64,000 bases of DNA from Herbaspirillum aquaticum (GCF_002213425.1 NZ_NJGV01000022.1:1-64000), one strand, 5' to 3'. Numbered from the stretch's first letter, positions 38,071-47,361 are shown. The notes: a model not told the origin generated them from the sequence alone. Translations and numbers: made by a program.

Positions 38071-38489
38071 GGTAGTCTCCAGTAGGTTTGTTTTTGCTTT
38101 CCGCAAAACATAGGCCGTTTCACTTACTCAGTCCTTACACAAGCAGCGCCCATCCCGGCGGGAGGCCGCTTGCATCAGGGCTGGGACAGCGACGCCGGCA
38201 CCCTTGCGCCAGCCCGGGCAGGACCGCACCCGGCTGGCTCCATAGACGCAGACCTTCATATCGCTGCGATGTTCTCTGACGATCCAGACAACATATTGGC
38301 ATTCTGGCACAGGACGATGTTTCCCGCAGGCACTGCGCACGCGGGATGCAAGGCATGCCGCGGAAATGGGCCAAGGGCGTGTAGAATACGGCCCCAAATC
38401 CGGAGCCGGACAGTGAACGCAAACGCAGCTGCAACGGCTCAACGGATATCGTCATCCTCAGCCAGAATCACGTGTAGCACGGACACTCC
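38071..38489. other. Divergent intergenic region between acs and the YqhA-family gene
   Basis: These 419 bases should carry the acs promoter (minus) and the promoter of the yqhA-fumarase-murI group (plus). Short open frames on both strands (for example 38128-38442 minus) are not protein-like and lack ribosome sites. No RNA or repeat was recognised. Confidence 0.4.
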
Positions 38490-39101
38490 ATGAAAAACTC
38501 GTCGCCCCAGCCACCCCGCAAGATCGGCATCCTGCCCAACCTGATTTTCATGAGCCGCTGGCTGCAGCTGCCGCTCTACCTGGGCCTGATCCTGGCACAG
38601 TGCGTCTACGTGTATCACTTCTGGGTCGAGCTGGTCGATCTCATCGGCGCGGCCATGGGCAGCGCCAGCTCGCTGGACCATATCCTGGATGCGGTCGCCA
38701 TTCCCGGCGCCACCCGCCCCGACAAGCTCAACGAACAAACCATCATGCTGGTGGTATTGGCCTTGATCGACGTGGTGATGATTTCCAACCTGCTCATCAT
38801 GGTGATCGTGGGCGGATATGAAACCTTCGTCTCGCGCATGAACCTGGAAGGCCATCCCGACCAGCCCGAGTGGCTCTCGCATGTGAACGCTTCCGTGCTG
38901 AAGGTCAAGCTGGCCACGGCCATCATCGGGATCTCGTCGATCCACCTGCTCAAGACCTTCATCAATGCCAACCTCTACGACGCCAAGACCCTGATCGCGC
39001 AGACCGGCATCCATATCGCCTTCCTCTTGTCGGCCATGGCCATCGCGTATTGCGACCGGCTGATGGTGCATCCTTCCGAACCCTCCGACAAGCCGCACTG
39101 A
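38490..39101 (+). CDS. YqhA-family (UPF0114) inner-membrane protein
   Basis: This 203-residue integral membrane protein has helices at about 25-47 (WLQLPLYLGLILAQCVYVYHF), 83-107 (TIMLVVLALIDVVMISNLLIM), 138-155 and 168-188. It also shows conserved family stretches: SRWLQLPLYLGL, VGGYETFVSRM and LKVKLATAIIGISSIHLLK. Members are widespread but functionally uncharacterised. It starts a likely operon with fumarase (31-base gap) and murI. The TIGR00645/YqhA assignment rests on these motifs. Confidence 0.88.
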   Translation: MKNSSPQPPRKIGILPNLIFMSRWLQLPLYLGLILAQCVYVYHFWVELVDLIGAAMGSASSLDHILDAVAIPGATRPDKLNEQTIMLVVLALIDVVMISNLLIMVIVGGYETFVSRMNLEGHPDQPEWLSHVNASVLKVKLATAIIGISSIHLLKTFINANLYDAKTLIAQTGIHIAFLLSAMAIAYCDRLMVHPSEPSDKPH

Positions 39102-39132
39102 CTTTGCCTCATCCAAACCGAGAGAACCAGCC

Positions 39133-40674
39133 ATGACCATCATCAAGCAAGACGATCTCATCGAATCCGTCGCCGCCGCGCTGCAGTACATCAGCTACTA
39201 CCATCCGGCCGATTACATCCAGCACCTGGCGCGCGCCTACGAGACCGAGCAGAGCCCGGCCGCCAAGGATGCGATCGCCCAGATCCTGACCAACTCGCGC
39301 ATGTGCGCCGAAGGCAAACGCCCGATCTGCCAGGACACCGGCATCGTCAACGTCTTCCTGAAGATCGGCATGGGCGTGCGCTTCGAGGGCTTCTCGGGCT
39401 CGATCGCCGACGCCGTCAACGAAGGCGTGCGCCGCGGCTACTCGCACCCGGACAACGTGCTGCGCGCCTCCATCGTGGCCGACCCGCAGTTCGAGCGCAA
39501 GAACACCAAGGACAACACCCCGGCCGTGATCCACATGGAACTGGTGCCCGGCAACACCGTGGATGTGCAAATCGCGGCCAAGGGCGGCGGCTCCGAGAAC
39601 AAGACCAAGTTCGTCATGCTCAACCCCTCCGACAACCTGGTGGACTGGGTCCTGAAGACGGTCCCGACCATGGGCGCCGGCTGGTGCCCGCCGGGCATGC
39701 TGGGCATCGGCATCGGCGGCACGGCCGAGAAGGCCATGCTGATGGCCAAGGAAGTCCTGATGGAAGACATCGACATGTACGAGCTGCTGAAGCGCGGCCC
39801 GCAGAACAAGACCGAAGAGCTGCGGATCGAGCTCTATGAGAAGGTCAACGCACTGGGCATCGGCGCACAGGGCCTGGGCGGCCTGACCACCGTGCTGGAT
39901 GTGAAGATCATGATGCACCCGACCCACGCGGCTTCCAAGCCGGTGGCCATGATCCCCAACTGTGCCGCGACCCGTCACGGCCACTTCGTACTGGATGGCT
40001 CGGGCCCGGCCTACATGGAGCCGCCGTCGCTGTCGGACTGGCCGGAAGTGCACTGGGTCGCCGACACCGAGAAGTCCAAGCGCGTCAACCTGGATACCCT
40101 GACCAAGGAAGAAGTCGCCTCCTGGAAGCCGGGCCAGACCCTGCTCTTGAACGGCAAGATGCTGACCGGCCGCGATGCCGCCCACAAGCGCATCCAGGAC
40201 ATGCTGGCCAAGGGCGAGAAGCTGCCGGTGGACTTCACCAACCGCGTGATCTACTACGTCGGCCCGGTCGATCCGGTGCGCGACGAAGTGGTGGGGCCGG
40301 CCGGCCCGACCACCGCCACCCGCATGGACAAGTTCACCGACATGATGCTGGAGCAGACCGGCCTGATCTCCATGATCGGCAAGTCCGAGCGCGGCCCGGC
40401 GGCCATCGAGGCGATCAAGAAGCACAAGTCGGCCTACCTGATGGCCGTGGGTGGTTCGGCCTACCTGGTCTCCAAGGCGATCAAGTCGGCCAAGGTGCTG
40501 GGTTTTGCCGACCTGGGCATGGAAGCGATCTACGAATTCGACGTCAAGGACATGCCGGTCACGGTGGCCGTGGACGCCAACGGCATCTCGGTGCACAACA
40601 CCGGGCCTGCCGAGTGGAAGGAAAAGATCGCCCAGAGCGTATCCCTGTCCAAGATCCCCGTTACCACTGCCTGA
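39133..40674 (+). CDS. Class I fumarate hydratase, 4Fe-4S
   Basis: This 513-residue oxygen-sensitive fumarase interconverts fumarate and L-malate in the TCA cycle. Cluster cysteines are visible in RPICQDTGIV (Cys66), GAGWCPPGMLGIGIGG and MIPNCAATRHGHF. The C-terminal beta domain (FTNRVIYYVGPVDPVRDEVV) shows it is the fused single-chain form. The start MTIIKQDDLIES follows GAGAGAACCAGCC. It lies between the YqhA-family gene and murI, probably co-transcribed. Members with this length are annotated fumA/fumB. Confidence 0.95.
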   Translation: MTIIKQDDLIESVAAALQYISYYHPADYIQHLARAYETEQSPAAKDAIAQILTNSRMCAEGKRPICQDTGIVNVFLKIGMGVRFEGFSGSIADAVNEGVRRGYSHPDNVLRASIVADPQFERKNTKDNTPAVIHMELVPGNTVDVQIAAKGGGSENKTKFVMLNPSDNLVDWVLKTVPTMGAGWCPPGMLGIGIGGTAEKAMLMAKEVLMEDIDMYELLKRGPQNKTEELRIELYEKVNALGIGAQGLGGLTTVLDVKIMMHPTHAASKPVAMIPNCAATRHGHFVLDGSGPAYMEPPSLSDWPEVHWVADTEKSKRVNLDTLTKEEVASWKPGQTLLLNGKMLTGRDAAHKRIQDMLAKGEKLPVDFTNRVIYYVGPVDPVRDEVVGPAGPTTATRMDKFTDMMLEQTGLISMIGKSERGPAAIEAIKKHKSAYLMAVGGSAYLVSKAIKSAKVLGFADLGMEAIYEFDVKDMPVTVAVDANGISVHNTGPAEWKEKIAQSVSLSKIPVTTA

Positions 40675-40716
40675 TTCATACCAGGCCGACCCCGTTGCAG
40701 GAGCGCGCGCAGCACC

Positions 40717-41610
40717 ATGAATGAAGCCGTCAAGCAGGTCAGTGCGCCTTCTGCCGCCGGGTCCGACAGCAGTACATCGATGCCGGCCGCAGCCAACGCT
40801 GCGGTCGGCATTTTCGATTCCGGCATCGGCGGCCTGTCGGTGCTGCGGCACATCCACGCCGCCTTGCCGCGCGAACAATTGATCTACTTCGCCGACTCCG
40901 GCTATGCGCCGTATGGCGACAAGACCGAGGCGCAGATCGTGGAGCGCTCGCTGGCCATCGCTTCCTTCCTGCTGGAGCAAGGCGTAAAAGCCCTGGTGGT
41001 GGCCTGCAACACCGCCACGGCGGCGGCCATCCAGGCCATACGCGCGCGCTGGCCGCAACTGGTCGTGGTGGGCATCGAGCCCGGCCTCAAGCCTGCGGCC
41101 CAGCAAACCCGCAGCGGCACTGTCGGCGTGCTGGCCACCCGCAGCACCCTGGCCAGCCAGCGCTTTGCCTTGCTGCAGCAGCAGATGCAGGCGCAGTACC
41201 AGGTGCGCTACCTGCCCCAGGCGTGCGTGGGCCTGGTGGACCTGATCGAGAAAGGCGAACTGTTTTCGCCGGCCACGGTGCAATTGCTGGAGCGCTACCT
41301 GCGTCCGCTGCTGGAACAAGGGGCCGATACGCTGGTACTGGGCTGCACCCACTACCCCTTCGTGCGCCCGGCAATCGAAAGCGTCTGCCAACGCCTGGCA
41401 GGGGGCGTCCCGGACATCATCGATACCGGCCAGGCCGTTACCCGGCAATTGCAGCGCCTGCTGGCCACCGAAGGCCTGCAAGCGCAAGCGGCGACCGGCT
41501 CACTGGCCGGCTTCACCACGGCCAGCCGCTCGACGCTGGAACAGGCCTTCCGGGGACTGCTCAAGCTTGATCCACCGGTGCAGGCTTTGCAGCCGCAAGC
41601 GGCCGGCTGA
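40717..41610 (+). CDS. murI: Glutamate racemase
   Basis: This 297-residue cofactor-independent racemase makes D-glutamate for peptidoglycan. The two catalytic cysteines are Cys97 (VVACNTAT) and Cys210 (LGCTHYPF), with the substrate motif FDSGIGGLSVLRHI and FADSGYAPYGDK. A low-complexity N-terminal extension of about 28 residues precedes the fold; ATG at 40780 (MPAAANAAVG) is a possible shorter start. It follows fumarase by 42 bases and precedes tRNA-His. Confidence 0.95.
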   Translation: MNEAVKQVSAPSAAGSDSSTSMPAAANAAVGIFDSGIGGLSVLRHIHAALPREQLIYFADSGYAPYGDKTEAQIVERSLAIASFLLEQGVKALVVACNTATAAAIQAIRARWPQLVVVGIEPGLKPAAQQTRSGTVGVLATRSTLASQRFALLQQQMQAQYQVRYLPQACVGLVDLIEKGELFSPATVQLLERYLRPLLEQGADTLVLGCTHYPFVRPAIESVCQRLAGGVPDIIDTGQAVTRQLQRLLATEGLQAQAATGSLAGFTTASRSTLEQAFRGLLKLDPPVQALQPQAAG

Positions 41611-41746
41611 CGCGGATGCCCGGGGTGGCGAAAAGAAATTTCAGCGCAATTGCCAATTTGCATTGAAATATGTTGCCATTCCCTGCAAGTGTTTGTATAA
41701 TCTTTTGCTTACTTGATGACGGACGCAAGTCTGTCTGACAGTCGAC

Positions 41747-41823
41747 GGTGGCTGTAGCTCAGTTGGTAGAGTCCAGGATTGTGATTCCTGTCGTCGTGGG
41801 TTCGAGTCCCATCAGCCACCCCA
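41747..41823 (+). tRNA. tRNA-His, anticodon GTG
   Basis: The cloverleaf has acceptor GTGGCTG/CAGCCAC with an extra 5' G (41747) opposite discriminator C, the hallmark of tRNA-His. The anticodon loop is TTGTGAT between CAGGA and TCCTG, and CCA is encoded. A phage remnant begins immediately downstream, so the 3' end is a plausible attachment site, although no duplicated tRNA end was found at the other prophage border. Confidence 0.95.
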
Positions 41824-41891
41824 GAATACACAAGGCTTTCAGAACTTAACCTGAATTTTCAGGGAACTTGAAAACAATTTTTCGGGAACAT

Positions 41892-41925
41892 AAAAGCGGC
41901 TCACCAATCGGTAGAGCCGCTTTTT
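41892..41925. terminator. Bidirectional terminator between tRNA-His and the prophage
   Basis: AAAAGCGGCTC (41892-41902) and GAGCCGCTTTT (41914-41924) form a perfect 11-bp stem with an 11-base loop. Five T follow the GC stem on the plus strand and four T on the minus strand. It ends both the tRNA-His transcript and the prophage lysis operon; the last codon and stop of the holin-like gene overlap its edge. Confidence 0.8.
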
Positions 41926-42457
41926 ATTTCTGGTCAGGCGGAGCAGCCTGCGCCAGCAGCTTCGACTTCGCCAGGCTGCCTGCCGTCGATCCGAAGTAGT
42001 AGCCCAGCACCAGGGCGAATGCGCTGTTTAGGCCGCCCAGCATCAGGAGTGCGGCCTCGTTGGCGGCCGGCGGCAGGCCATTGAACAGCAGCAGCGCCAG
42101 CATCCCGAAGAACCCCACGGTGACGATGCCGGCCAGCACGCGCGGCGTTGCGCTGTCACCGGTCTTGATCTCACGATTGCGCGCGCTGTCACGATCCGCC
42201 GCGGCGATGCTCTCCATATCCTTAATGTTCTGGAAGCCCAGCTCCTGCATCTTGGCCTGGAAAGCCTGGTCGGCCTGCTTGATGGCCAGCAGGTCTGCCG
42301 GTGAAGCGCCGCTCAGGGCCGTCTTGAGAGCGGTTTCCGTCTTCTCGGAAAGGCCCAGGGCATCCGCCGCAGCTGTCACGGCCATGCCGCCCAGCGGTCC
42401 GCCCAAGGCAGTGCCAATCCACGGCGCCACGGTCGCGATCAGTGATTTCCAGTCCAT
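41924..42457 (-). CDS. Holin-like phage membrane protein
   Basis: The product is 177 residues from MDWKSLIATVAPWIGTALGG. It has an N-terminal hydrophobic glycine-rich segment (about 5-30), a central soluble helical part (AIKQADQAFQAKMQELGFQN) and two C-terminal membrane helices (VLAGIVTVGFFGMLALLLFN and LMLGGLNSAFALVLGYYFG). It resembles phage proteins of the 3TM holin type. It overlaps the endolysin stop by one base, forming a lysis operon. Its predicted role is inner-membrane permeabilisation for endolysin release. Confidence 0.7.
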   Translation of the reverse strand: MDWKSLIATVAPWIGTALGGPLGGMAVTAAADALGLSEKTETALKTALSGASPADLLAIKQADQAFQAKMQELGFQNIKDMESIAAADRDSARNREIKTGDSATPRVLAGIVTVGFFGMLALLLFNGLPPAANEAALLMLGGLNSAFALVLGYYFGSTAGSLAKSKLLAQAAPPDQK

Positions 42458-42939
42458 CAAGCCACCTCTCTCGTCAGGTTGGATGCGATCCGGCGAGCCC
42501 AGCCACGGCCAAAGCTCGGCCAGGTCGGCAGGTCGGTCATGAATTTCAGGCGCACACCGCTGTATCGGCGGCCGATGTCGGCGCCCACCGCAGAAGCCGC
42601 ACCCAGCGTGGCCGGGCCGATGATTCCATCTTCGCTCACGCCCACCACGCGCTGCAGCCACTTCACGGCCTGCTTCACGCCGGAATTAACCGCGGCGTCG
42701 AAGATGTCAAAGCGCACCTGGTCGGGCAGTTGGTCGGCGCGCACGGCGTCCCAATACTGCGCGCGGTAGATGGTCTTGGCCGTGTCGCGCGGTAGATCCT
42801 TCATCGTGCCGGTGTAGCCGCTGGCGCGCGCCACGGTCAGCGTCACGCCCCACATGGTTTCACCGCCGGGATCGGCCGGGTTGTTGCTGTAACCGCCCTC
42901 ATGGCCGATCAGCGCGTCAAATGCCTGGTCAAAGTTCAC
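42457..42939 (-). CDS. Phage endolysin, glycoside hydrolase family 108
   Basis: The product is 160 residues from GTG (42939), overlapping the upstream gene by four bases (GTGA). The N-terminal GH108 motif is FDALIGHEGGYSNNPADPGG followed by ETMWGVT; the Glu in GHEGGY is the catalytic acid. A C-terminal PG-binding-3-like part follows (VVGVSEDGIIGPATL). It hydrolyses the glycan strand of peptidoglycan to lyse the host. There is no signal peptide, so it depends on the holin-like protein encoded downstream. The long in-frame extension upstream is antisense noise. Confidence 0.9.
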   Translation of the reverse strand: MNFDQAFDALIGHEGGYSNNPADPGGETMWGVTLTVARASGYTGTMKDLPRDTAKTIYRAQYWDAVRADQLPDQVRFDIFDAAVNSGVKQAVKWLQRVVGVSEDGIIGPATLGAASAVGADIGRRYSGVRLKFMTDLPTWPSFGRGWARRIASNLTREVA

Positions 42940-43442
42940 TTTCCCTCCTTGGTCACCATGCGGCGCAGCTCGGAAAGCTCCTGAGCCTGCACCAGGTTGA
43001 TCTGCTCGGCCTTGTTCACGGTGTTGATGAGCCAGCTGCCGCCAGCCATGCAAACGGTGCCGATGATGCCCAGCAGCGCATAGGTCACCACCATGCCACC
43101 GCGCAGCCGGTTCTGGAACGTCGCAATCTCCGCGAAGCCGGCGCGCTGGCTCTTCCATACATCGTCAATCTTGGCATCGAATTTCAGGTCGATCTTTTCC
43201 AGTGTCCGGCCTGTCAATTCTTCGTGCTGGGCCTGCCACTGAGAGTGCGAGTCCATGCGCAGCACCATGCGTTGGTCACTGTCGAGCAGCGCCTTGATGG
43301 CCTCGCCATGCTGCGTGACGATCTCCTGTGTGGCCAGGAACCGGCGAAGCATGTCCTTGATGTCGGCCTGGCCTTCCCGGAAACCGTCCATCATGGTTTC
43401 CATCCTGGTCATGCGCACGATCATTTCTTGTTCATCGGCCAT
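42936..43442 (-). CDS. Phage membrane-anchored coiled-coil protein (lysis-cassette accessory)
   Basis: The product is 168 residues from MADEQEMIVRMTRMETMMDG. The N-terminal three quarters are charged and helical, and one membrane segment lies near residues 125-145 (MVVTYALLGIIGTVCMAGGS), followed by a helical tail. It lies between tail fibre and endolysin, overlapping them by one and four bases. The size and layout resemble phage proteins of unknown function in lysis cassettes; it may be a spanin-like or holin-regulating protein. The family is not recognised. Confidence 0.6.
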   Translation of the reverse strand: MADEQEMIVRMTRMETMMDGFREGQADIKDMLRRFLATQEIVTQHGEAIKALLDSDQRMVLRMDSHSQWQAQHEELTGRTLEKIDLKFDAKIDDVWKSQRAGFAEIATFQNRLRGGMVVTYALLGIIGTVCMAGGSWLINTVNKAEQINLVQAQELSELRRMVTKEGK

Positions 43443-45310
43443 CAGGCACCCCACTCGGAGCCGCGAGTAACCTCCAGCCGCCACTGCCAACTGCCGGCCG
43501 TCAAGTTGTTTTGTCCGCCGCCGATCAGGTTCGCAGCAGTAAATCCACCGGTGCTGTTGACGATGAAGCCCGAGACGCCGCGCTCACGCCAGTAATTGAC
43601 GGGGGCGCTATTCTGCTGCGCCACATCGTCCAAATACATGCCAGGAAGATAGTTGATATCCCCTGACAGCGCCTGCAGAACCAGCTTCACGCGGAGATTC
43701 GCTGTTCCCATCTCATGCACAAAATTGCATGCCACGCCAGCCGCTGGGAGACCGGTCGTCCAGAGGTTGATGGCCTTGCCTGCATAGGCGCGAACCCGGA
43801 TATCAATGATCTTTCCGTTGTCGCAGTCAACGACCGCAATCGGAAGGCGGTTGCTCTGCGATGCCGTGGTGCCGTTCCCGATGTAATTGACCATGGCCTG
43901 ATGGTCGAAGGTGATCTGGTTGTTGGTTACCGGAATGGTGCCGCCGTTCTGGTCAGCATCCACGGCAGCGACAAAGCCCGCAGTCTTGGCGCCCACATCC
44001 ATGTAGATGGTGTTGGTCACACAGTTGGACGCCATCGTGTTCGAGCTGACATTCTGGTTCCGATTCAACGTATAGGTGCCGGTGCCGCCGGTTCCGGTCC
44101 CCAGCGCCGTAATCGAGGTATTCGGCATCACGCCAGGGCCATGCACGCTTTGCCCGATTGCCAGGGTACCGCTGGCTACTGCGCTGACGGTCAGGGTGTT
44201 CCCGCTGATCGAACCGGTGAAGTTCGCCCCGGCGCCAGTGCGGCCCGTCAGCCCCGTCACGTTGAAGCTCTGCGTGGAGATGAAATTGATGTCGAGGGGG
44301 CTGCCGTCGCTGTTGAACCCATTGGCCAGCGAGTACAGCACGTTGGCATTCGTCGGGTTCACAATCACGCCCTGCGCCAGCGTGCGGCCGATCTGGCTCT
44401 TCGGGATCAGGTCCGGCTGCGCTGGGTTGTTGGTGGTCGGGCCGAAATTCACGCAGTGGCGGGCGCGCAGCATGATGCGAGGCGCTGGATTGAGCAGCGT
44501 GAAATTGGAGCCGTTGTAGCGCAGCTCATGCTCACCGTTGATCGCGCCTGGCGGAACAGCCACGCCTGCCGTTGTCATGATCGCCAGATCCCCGGTGGAA
44601 TCCAGGTTCAGGGTCGCAGCGTTGGTCAGGTTGACGTTCGGGAACTTGATCTTGTATTGATCCCCGATGACCAGGCGCAAAATGCCGACCTTTGCCGAGT
44701 AGGTATCGGTGCCTGTGGCGGTCGCAATCCGCTCGGGCAGAGACAAGATGTTTGCGCGCAGGATGGAAGGCTTGGCAATCGAAAGGCCAGAGTCCAGCGC
44801 CTGCGCGCCGTCCATCTGCATGGTCACGGTGGTGACGCCGGCCGCGAATACCGAGTTGGTAATGCGGCCATAAACCGCGCCAGCGGTCACCTGGAACTTC
44901 ACCCGGCGGCCGATGTGGAAGGTGCTGGTCTGGTCACCGTTGAAGGAGAAGCTGGAAGCGGTCAGGTAGGATGGTGCCAAGCCGGAGTCAGTCCATTCAT
45001 CGGTCGAAGTGGTCGTATCGTTGACGCCAGAAACGTTGTCTTCGGTCTTCAGCACGACGCCATTGGCATCCATCAGCACCAGCTTGTAGGATTTCCCTGC
45101 TTGGAGCCAAAGTTGGCCCAGCTCGACAAACCCGAGCGTGTTGATAATGACCGGATTGGTCTGCGCGACATCCCCCGCGCTGGTGGTGTAAGTTGCCAGC
45201 GGATTGGTAGAGCCGGCCTCATACGTGGCAATCTGGCCGCCAACCAGCGGCGCGCCGGTGCCGTCAATGATTTGGCTGTTGAAGATCGGGCTGAGTTTTA
45301 CGGCTGGCAT
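43442..45310 (-). CDS. Phage tail fibre / receptor-binding protein
   Basis: This 622-residue protein has an N-terminal head typical of tail-attached fibres (MPAVKLSPIFNSQIIDGTGA, then PLVGGQIATYEAGSTNP). The beta-rich middle includes a mobile module found in many phage proteins (GNTLTVSAVASGTLAIGQSV and ITALGTGTGGTGTYTL, near 44030-44220). A variable C terminus follows that likely binds the host surface. It starts the right-to-left block that ends with the lysis genes. No endosialidase or lyase motif was recognised. Confidence 0.75.
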   Translation of the reverse strand: MPAVKLSPIFNSQIIDGTGAPLVGGQIATYEAGSTNPLATYTTSAGDVAQTNPVIINTLGFVELGQLWLQAGKSYKLVLMDANGVVLKTEDNVSGVNDTTTSTDEWTDSGLAPSYLTASSFSFNGDQTSTFHIGRRVKFQVTAGAVYGRITNSVFAAGVTTVTMQMDGAQALDSGLSIAKPSILRANILSLPERIATATGTDTYSAKVGILRLVIGDQYKIKFPNVNLTNAATLNLDSTGDLAIMTTAGVAVPPGAINGEHELRYNGSNFTLLNPAPRIMLRARHCVNFGPTTNNPAQPDLIPKSQIGRTLAQGVIVNPTNANVLYSLANGFNSDGSPLDINFISTQSFNVTGLTGRTGAGANFTGSISGNTLTVSAVASGTLAIGQSVHGPGVMPNTSITALGTGTGGTGTYTLNRNQNVSSNTMASNCVTNTIYMDVGAKTAGFVAAVDADQNGGTIPVTNNQITFDHQAMVNYIGNGTTASQSNRLPIAVVDCDNGKIIDIRVRAYAGKAINLWTTGLPAAGVACNFVHEMGTANLRVKLVLQALSGDINYLPGMYLDDVAQQNSAPVNYWRERGVSGFIVNSTGGFTAANLIGGGQNNLTAGSWQWRLEVTRGSEWGA

Positions 45311-45319
45311 GGCGCCCCC

Positions 45320-45712
45320 TTATCGTAGAAAAATGGCGGTGAATTGAACAGTGCCAGGTGTGACGGTGTCGCTGGTGTAGTTGTGCGCGTAGACGGTGAC
45401 ATTTCCGCTGCTGCCCACCACGCCGGTGAAGATGACGCCTGCCACATAGGATGACGGGTGCAACGCAACGATGTCGCCCGGTTTGGCGCCGGCCGCCGCT
45501 GTCGTCTGGTTCACCGCGCTCTGCAGCGGGATGCTGCCGAAGTTCATGGAGAAACTGGCCTTGTTGGCAGACGACACGCCCGGCAAGATGGCGTTCAGCG
45601 CCTCCGACACCTCTTTGTTCCATTGCTGCTGACCGGTCGAGAAATACGGCTTCCCGTTGCGCATATCCAGCGCTTCCTGGTTCCGTGGCTGGCTGATATC
45701 AGGCATCTGCAA
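45320..45712 (-). CDS. Phage structural protein of unknown function
   Basis: This 130-residue protein is beta-rich at its C terminus (PGDIVALHPSSYVAGVIFTG, NVTVYAHNYTSDTVTPGTVQ) and has a helical start (QQQWNKEVSEALNAILPG). It lies between the gp10-like hub gene, whose end it overlaps by 14 bases, and the tail fibre gene. It is possibly a tail-fibre adaptor or decoration protein, inferred from position. Confidence 0.6.
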   Translation of the reverse strand: MQMPDISQPRNQEALDMRNGKPYFSTGQQQWNKEVSEALNAILPGVSSANKASFSMNFGSIPLQSAVNQTTAAAGAKPGDIVALHPSSYVAGVIFTGVVGSSGNVTVYAHNYTSDTVTPGTVQFTAIFLR

Positions 45713-47339
45713 GTACCCCCGCTGCGGCCAGCGTCACGTTGACAGGATCGGTCACGCGCAGGCGGAAAACGAAGTCACGGCCATGGCCAAGACGTCGGAA
45801 GACAATCCGGCGCCGGTACTCGCCCACCTTGCCCAGCGAGCGCCACAGCTCATTGCCCCAGGTCTTTCCGTTGTCGCGCGAGACCTGCAGCATGACCTGC
45901 GGGTCTTGGCCCTGGCCGCTGACCAGGCCGACGCCGACCTCAAAATCGAGGAAGATCGCGCCGGTGCGGAAGTCGTTCAGGTTCTGGAACAGGTGGCGGC
46001 TGGTGATTTCCCAGGGCCGCTGCATGCCGTTGTCGGTCACTGCCTCCGGATCCAGCGTGTAGATTTTCCCGTTCTCAAAGTCGCTGATGCGGATCTTGTT
46101 CAGGTAGTTGACAGCGATCTCGCCACGGTGCCGGCCACCCTTCAGCCCTGACTGCAGCTCAGACCAATCACCGGTGGCAGCGTCATAGCGCCAGCTCTTG
46201 CCGGCGGTCGGGAAGTTGATTTGGTAGATCGGATGGCCGCCCAGGTTGTACGCCAGGCCCGTCGCATCGTCCACGTTGGCATAGGTGTTGATCTCGTTGG
46301 TGAAATTCATGTCCGTGCCGTTGAGCGGCGCCCAGACATGGTTTTGCAAGAACATCACCTGAACCTGGCCCAGCTCGTTGCGCATCAGCGCGGCGATTGA
46401 GTCGTTGAACTTGACCATTGACCACGGCGCGGCCACACCGAACTGCGCAGTGCTGCCGGGCTGCGGCGAGAAGGCCAGGTCGCCGGTGCTCGATCCCCAA
46501 TATTCCGTGGTGTTCGTGCCGGGCAGCACAAGCTCGCCATGGTCGAACATCACCCGGACCAGCCGGTCGGGCTCCGATTCAGCCTCACCGAAGTCCAAGC
46601 CATCAGCCTGCGTGCCATCATCAATCGCGGAAAGTTGGAACTGCCCGCTGTCGTTGAAGCCCCAGATGAAGTAGTGACGTCCCCAGGTGATGTCAAACGG
46701 GTTGACGAACAGCTCCGATGTCACGCGGGTGAAAGAGGAATCCACGGTGTAGGCTCCTGCTGGCGATGCCGGAGTGCCTGGCGAAGACAGTAGCGTGAAG
46801 GTCATCGTGACATCGTCCACCACGGTCACGGTGAACGTGCCGTTATAGGCAGCTGGCGTAGCGCCTGCAATGATGATTGTCTCGCCAGTTTTGCGGCCAT
46901 GTGCCTCGTTCGTCACCATCGTGGCCAGGGCGCCAACGCTGGTCAGCGTCTGGATGGTGCGCGCGCGGCGGTCGAGCGTGTACATGTAGCCGGCCGCGCC
47001 GTCAGCGAGCCCGATCTGCAGCCCATTCTGGGACAACTGCACGCGCCCGGTGGTCGTGCCGATGGAGCCGCGCGGGGTCGCTACCCCGGCGTTGTTGATC
47101 TCGTAGAAGGTGCCACGGTGCACCACGTACATGAAATCTTGGTACTCGATCATGCCCCGCACAGGCGTATCGCCCAGGTCGCTGAAAAGCGTCAGGCCCG
47201 GCATGGAATACAGGGACAGCGCCCCCTTGTCGGGCGTGGCCGAGACCTCGGAAAGCACGTTGATGCGCCGCTGCGCGCTCACAAACGGCGAGCGGCTGCT
47301 ATTTCCAAGGCCGAAAAGGGGTATGATTTGGCTACTCAA
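45699..47339 (-). CDS. Packaged-DNA stabilisation / tail hub protein (P22 gp10-like)
   Basis: The 546-residue protein starts MSSQIIPLFGLGNSSRSPFV, followed by the family stretch SAQRRINVLSEVSATPDKGA and YSMPGLTLFSDLGDTPVRGM. In P22-like podoviruses gp10 closes the portal after DNA packaging and connects the tail needle. A beta-sandwich-like insert (HGRKTGETIIIAGATPAAYN to about VDDVTMTFTLLSS, residues about 148-190) interrupts the hub fold and resembles mobile phage modules. Its presence identifies the prophage as podovirus-like. Confidence 0.8.
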   Translation of the reverse strand: MSSQIIPLFGLGNSSRSPFVSAQRRINVLSEVSATPDKGALSLYSMPGLTLFSDLGDTPVRGMIEYQDFMYVVHRGTFYEINNAGVATPRGSIGTTTGRVQLSQNGLQIGLADGAAGYMYTLDRRARTIQTLTSVGALATMVTNEAHGRKTGETIIIAGATPAAYNGTFTVTVVDDVTMTFTLLSSPGTPASPAGAYTVDSSFTRVTSELFVNPFDITWGRHYFIWGFNDSGQFQLSAIDDGTQADGLDFGEAESEPDRLVRVMFDHGELVLPGTNTTEYWGSSTGDLAFSPQPGSTAQFGVAAPWSMVKFNDSIAALMRNELGQVQVMFLQNHVWAPLNGTDMNFTNEINTYANVDDATGLAYNLGGHPIYQINFPTAGKSWRYDAATGDWSELQSGLKGGRHRGEIAVNYLNKIRISDFENGKIYTLDPEAVTDNGMQRPWEITSRHLFQNLNDFRTGAIFLDFEVGVGLVSGQGQDPQVMLQVSRDNGKTWGNELWRSLGKVGEYRRRIVFRRLGHGRDFVFRLRVTDPVNVTLAAAGVLADA

Positions 47340-47361
47340 TTTCTTCTCTCAGGCGCCCATA

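Noticed and set aside
38128-38455. Overlapping minus-strand frames of 104-106 residues upstream of the YqhA-family gene
   Set aside because: They are Cys/Arg-rich shadow composition, without ribosome sites, inside a promoter region.
39109-41487. 792-residue open frame on the minus strand
   Set aside because: It mirrors fumarase and murI, both certain genes, and has shadow composition.
41747-41923. tRNA-His 3' end as a proven prophage attachment site
   Set aside because: The position is suggestive, but no copy of the tRNA end exists at the right border near 53.9 kb, and the core suspected there is not found beside the tRNA.
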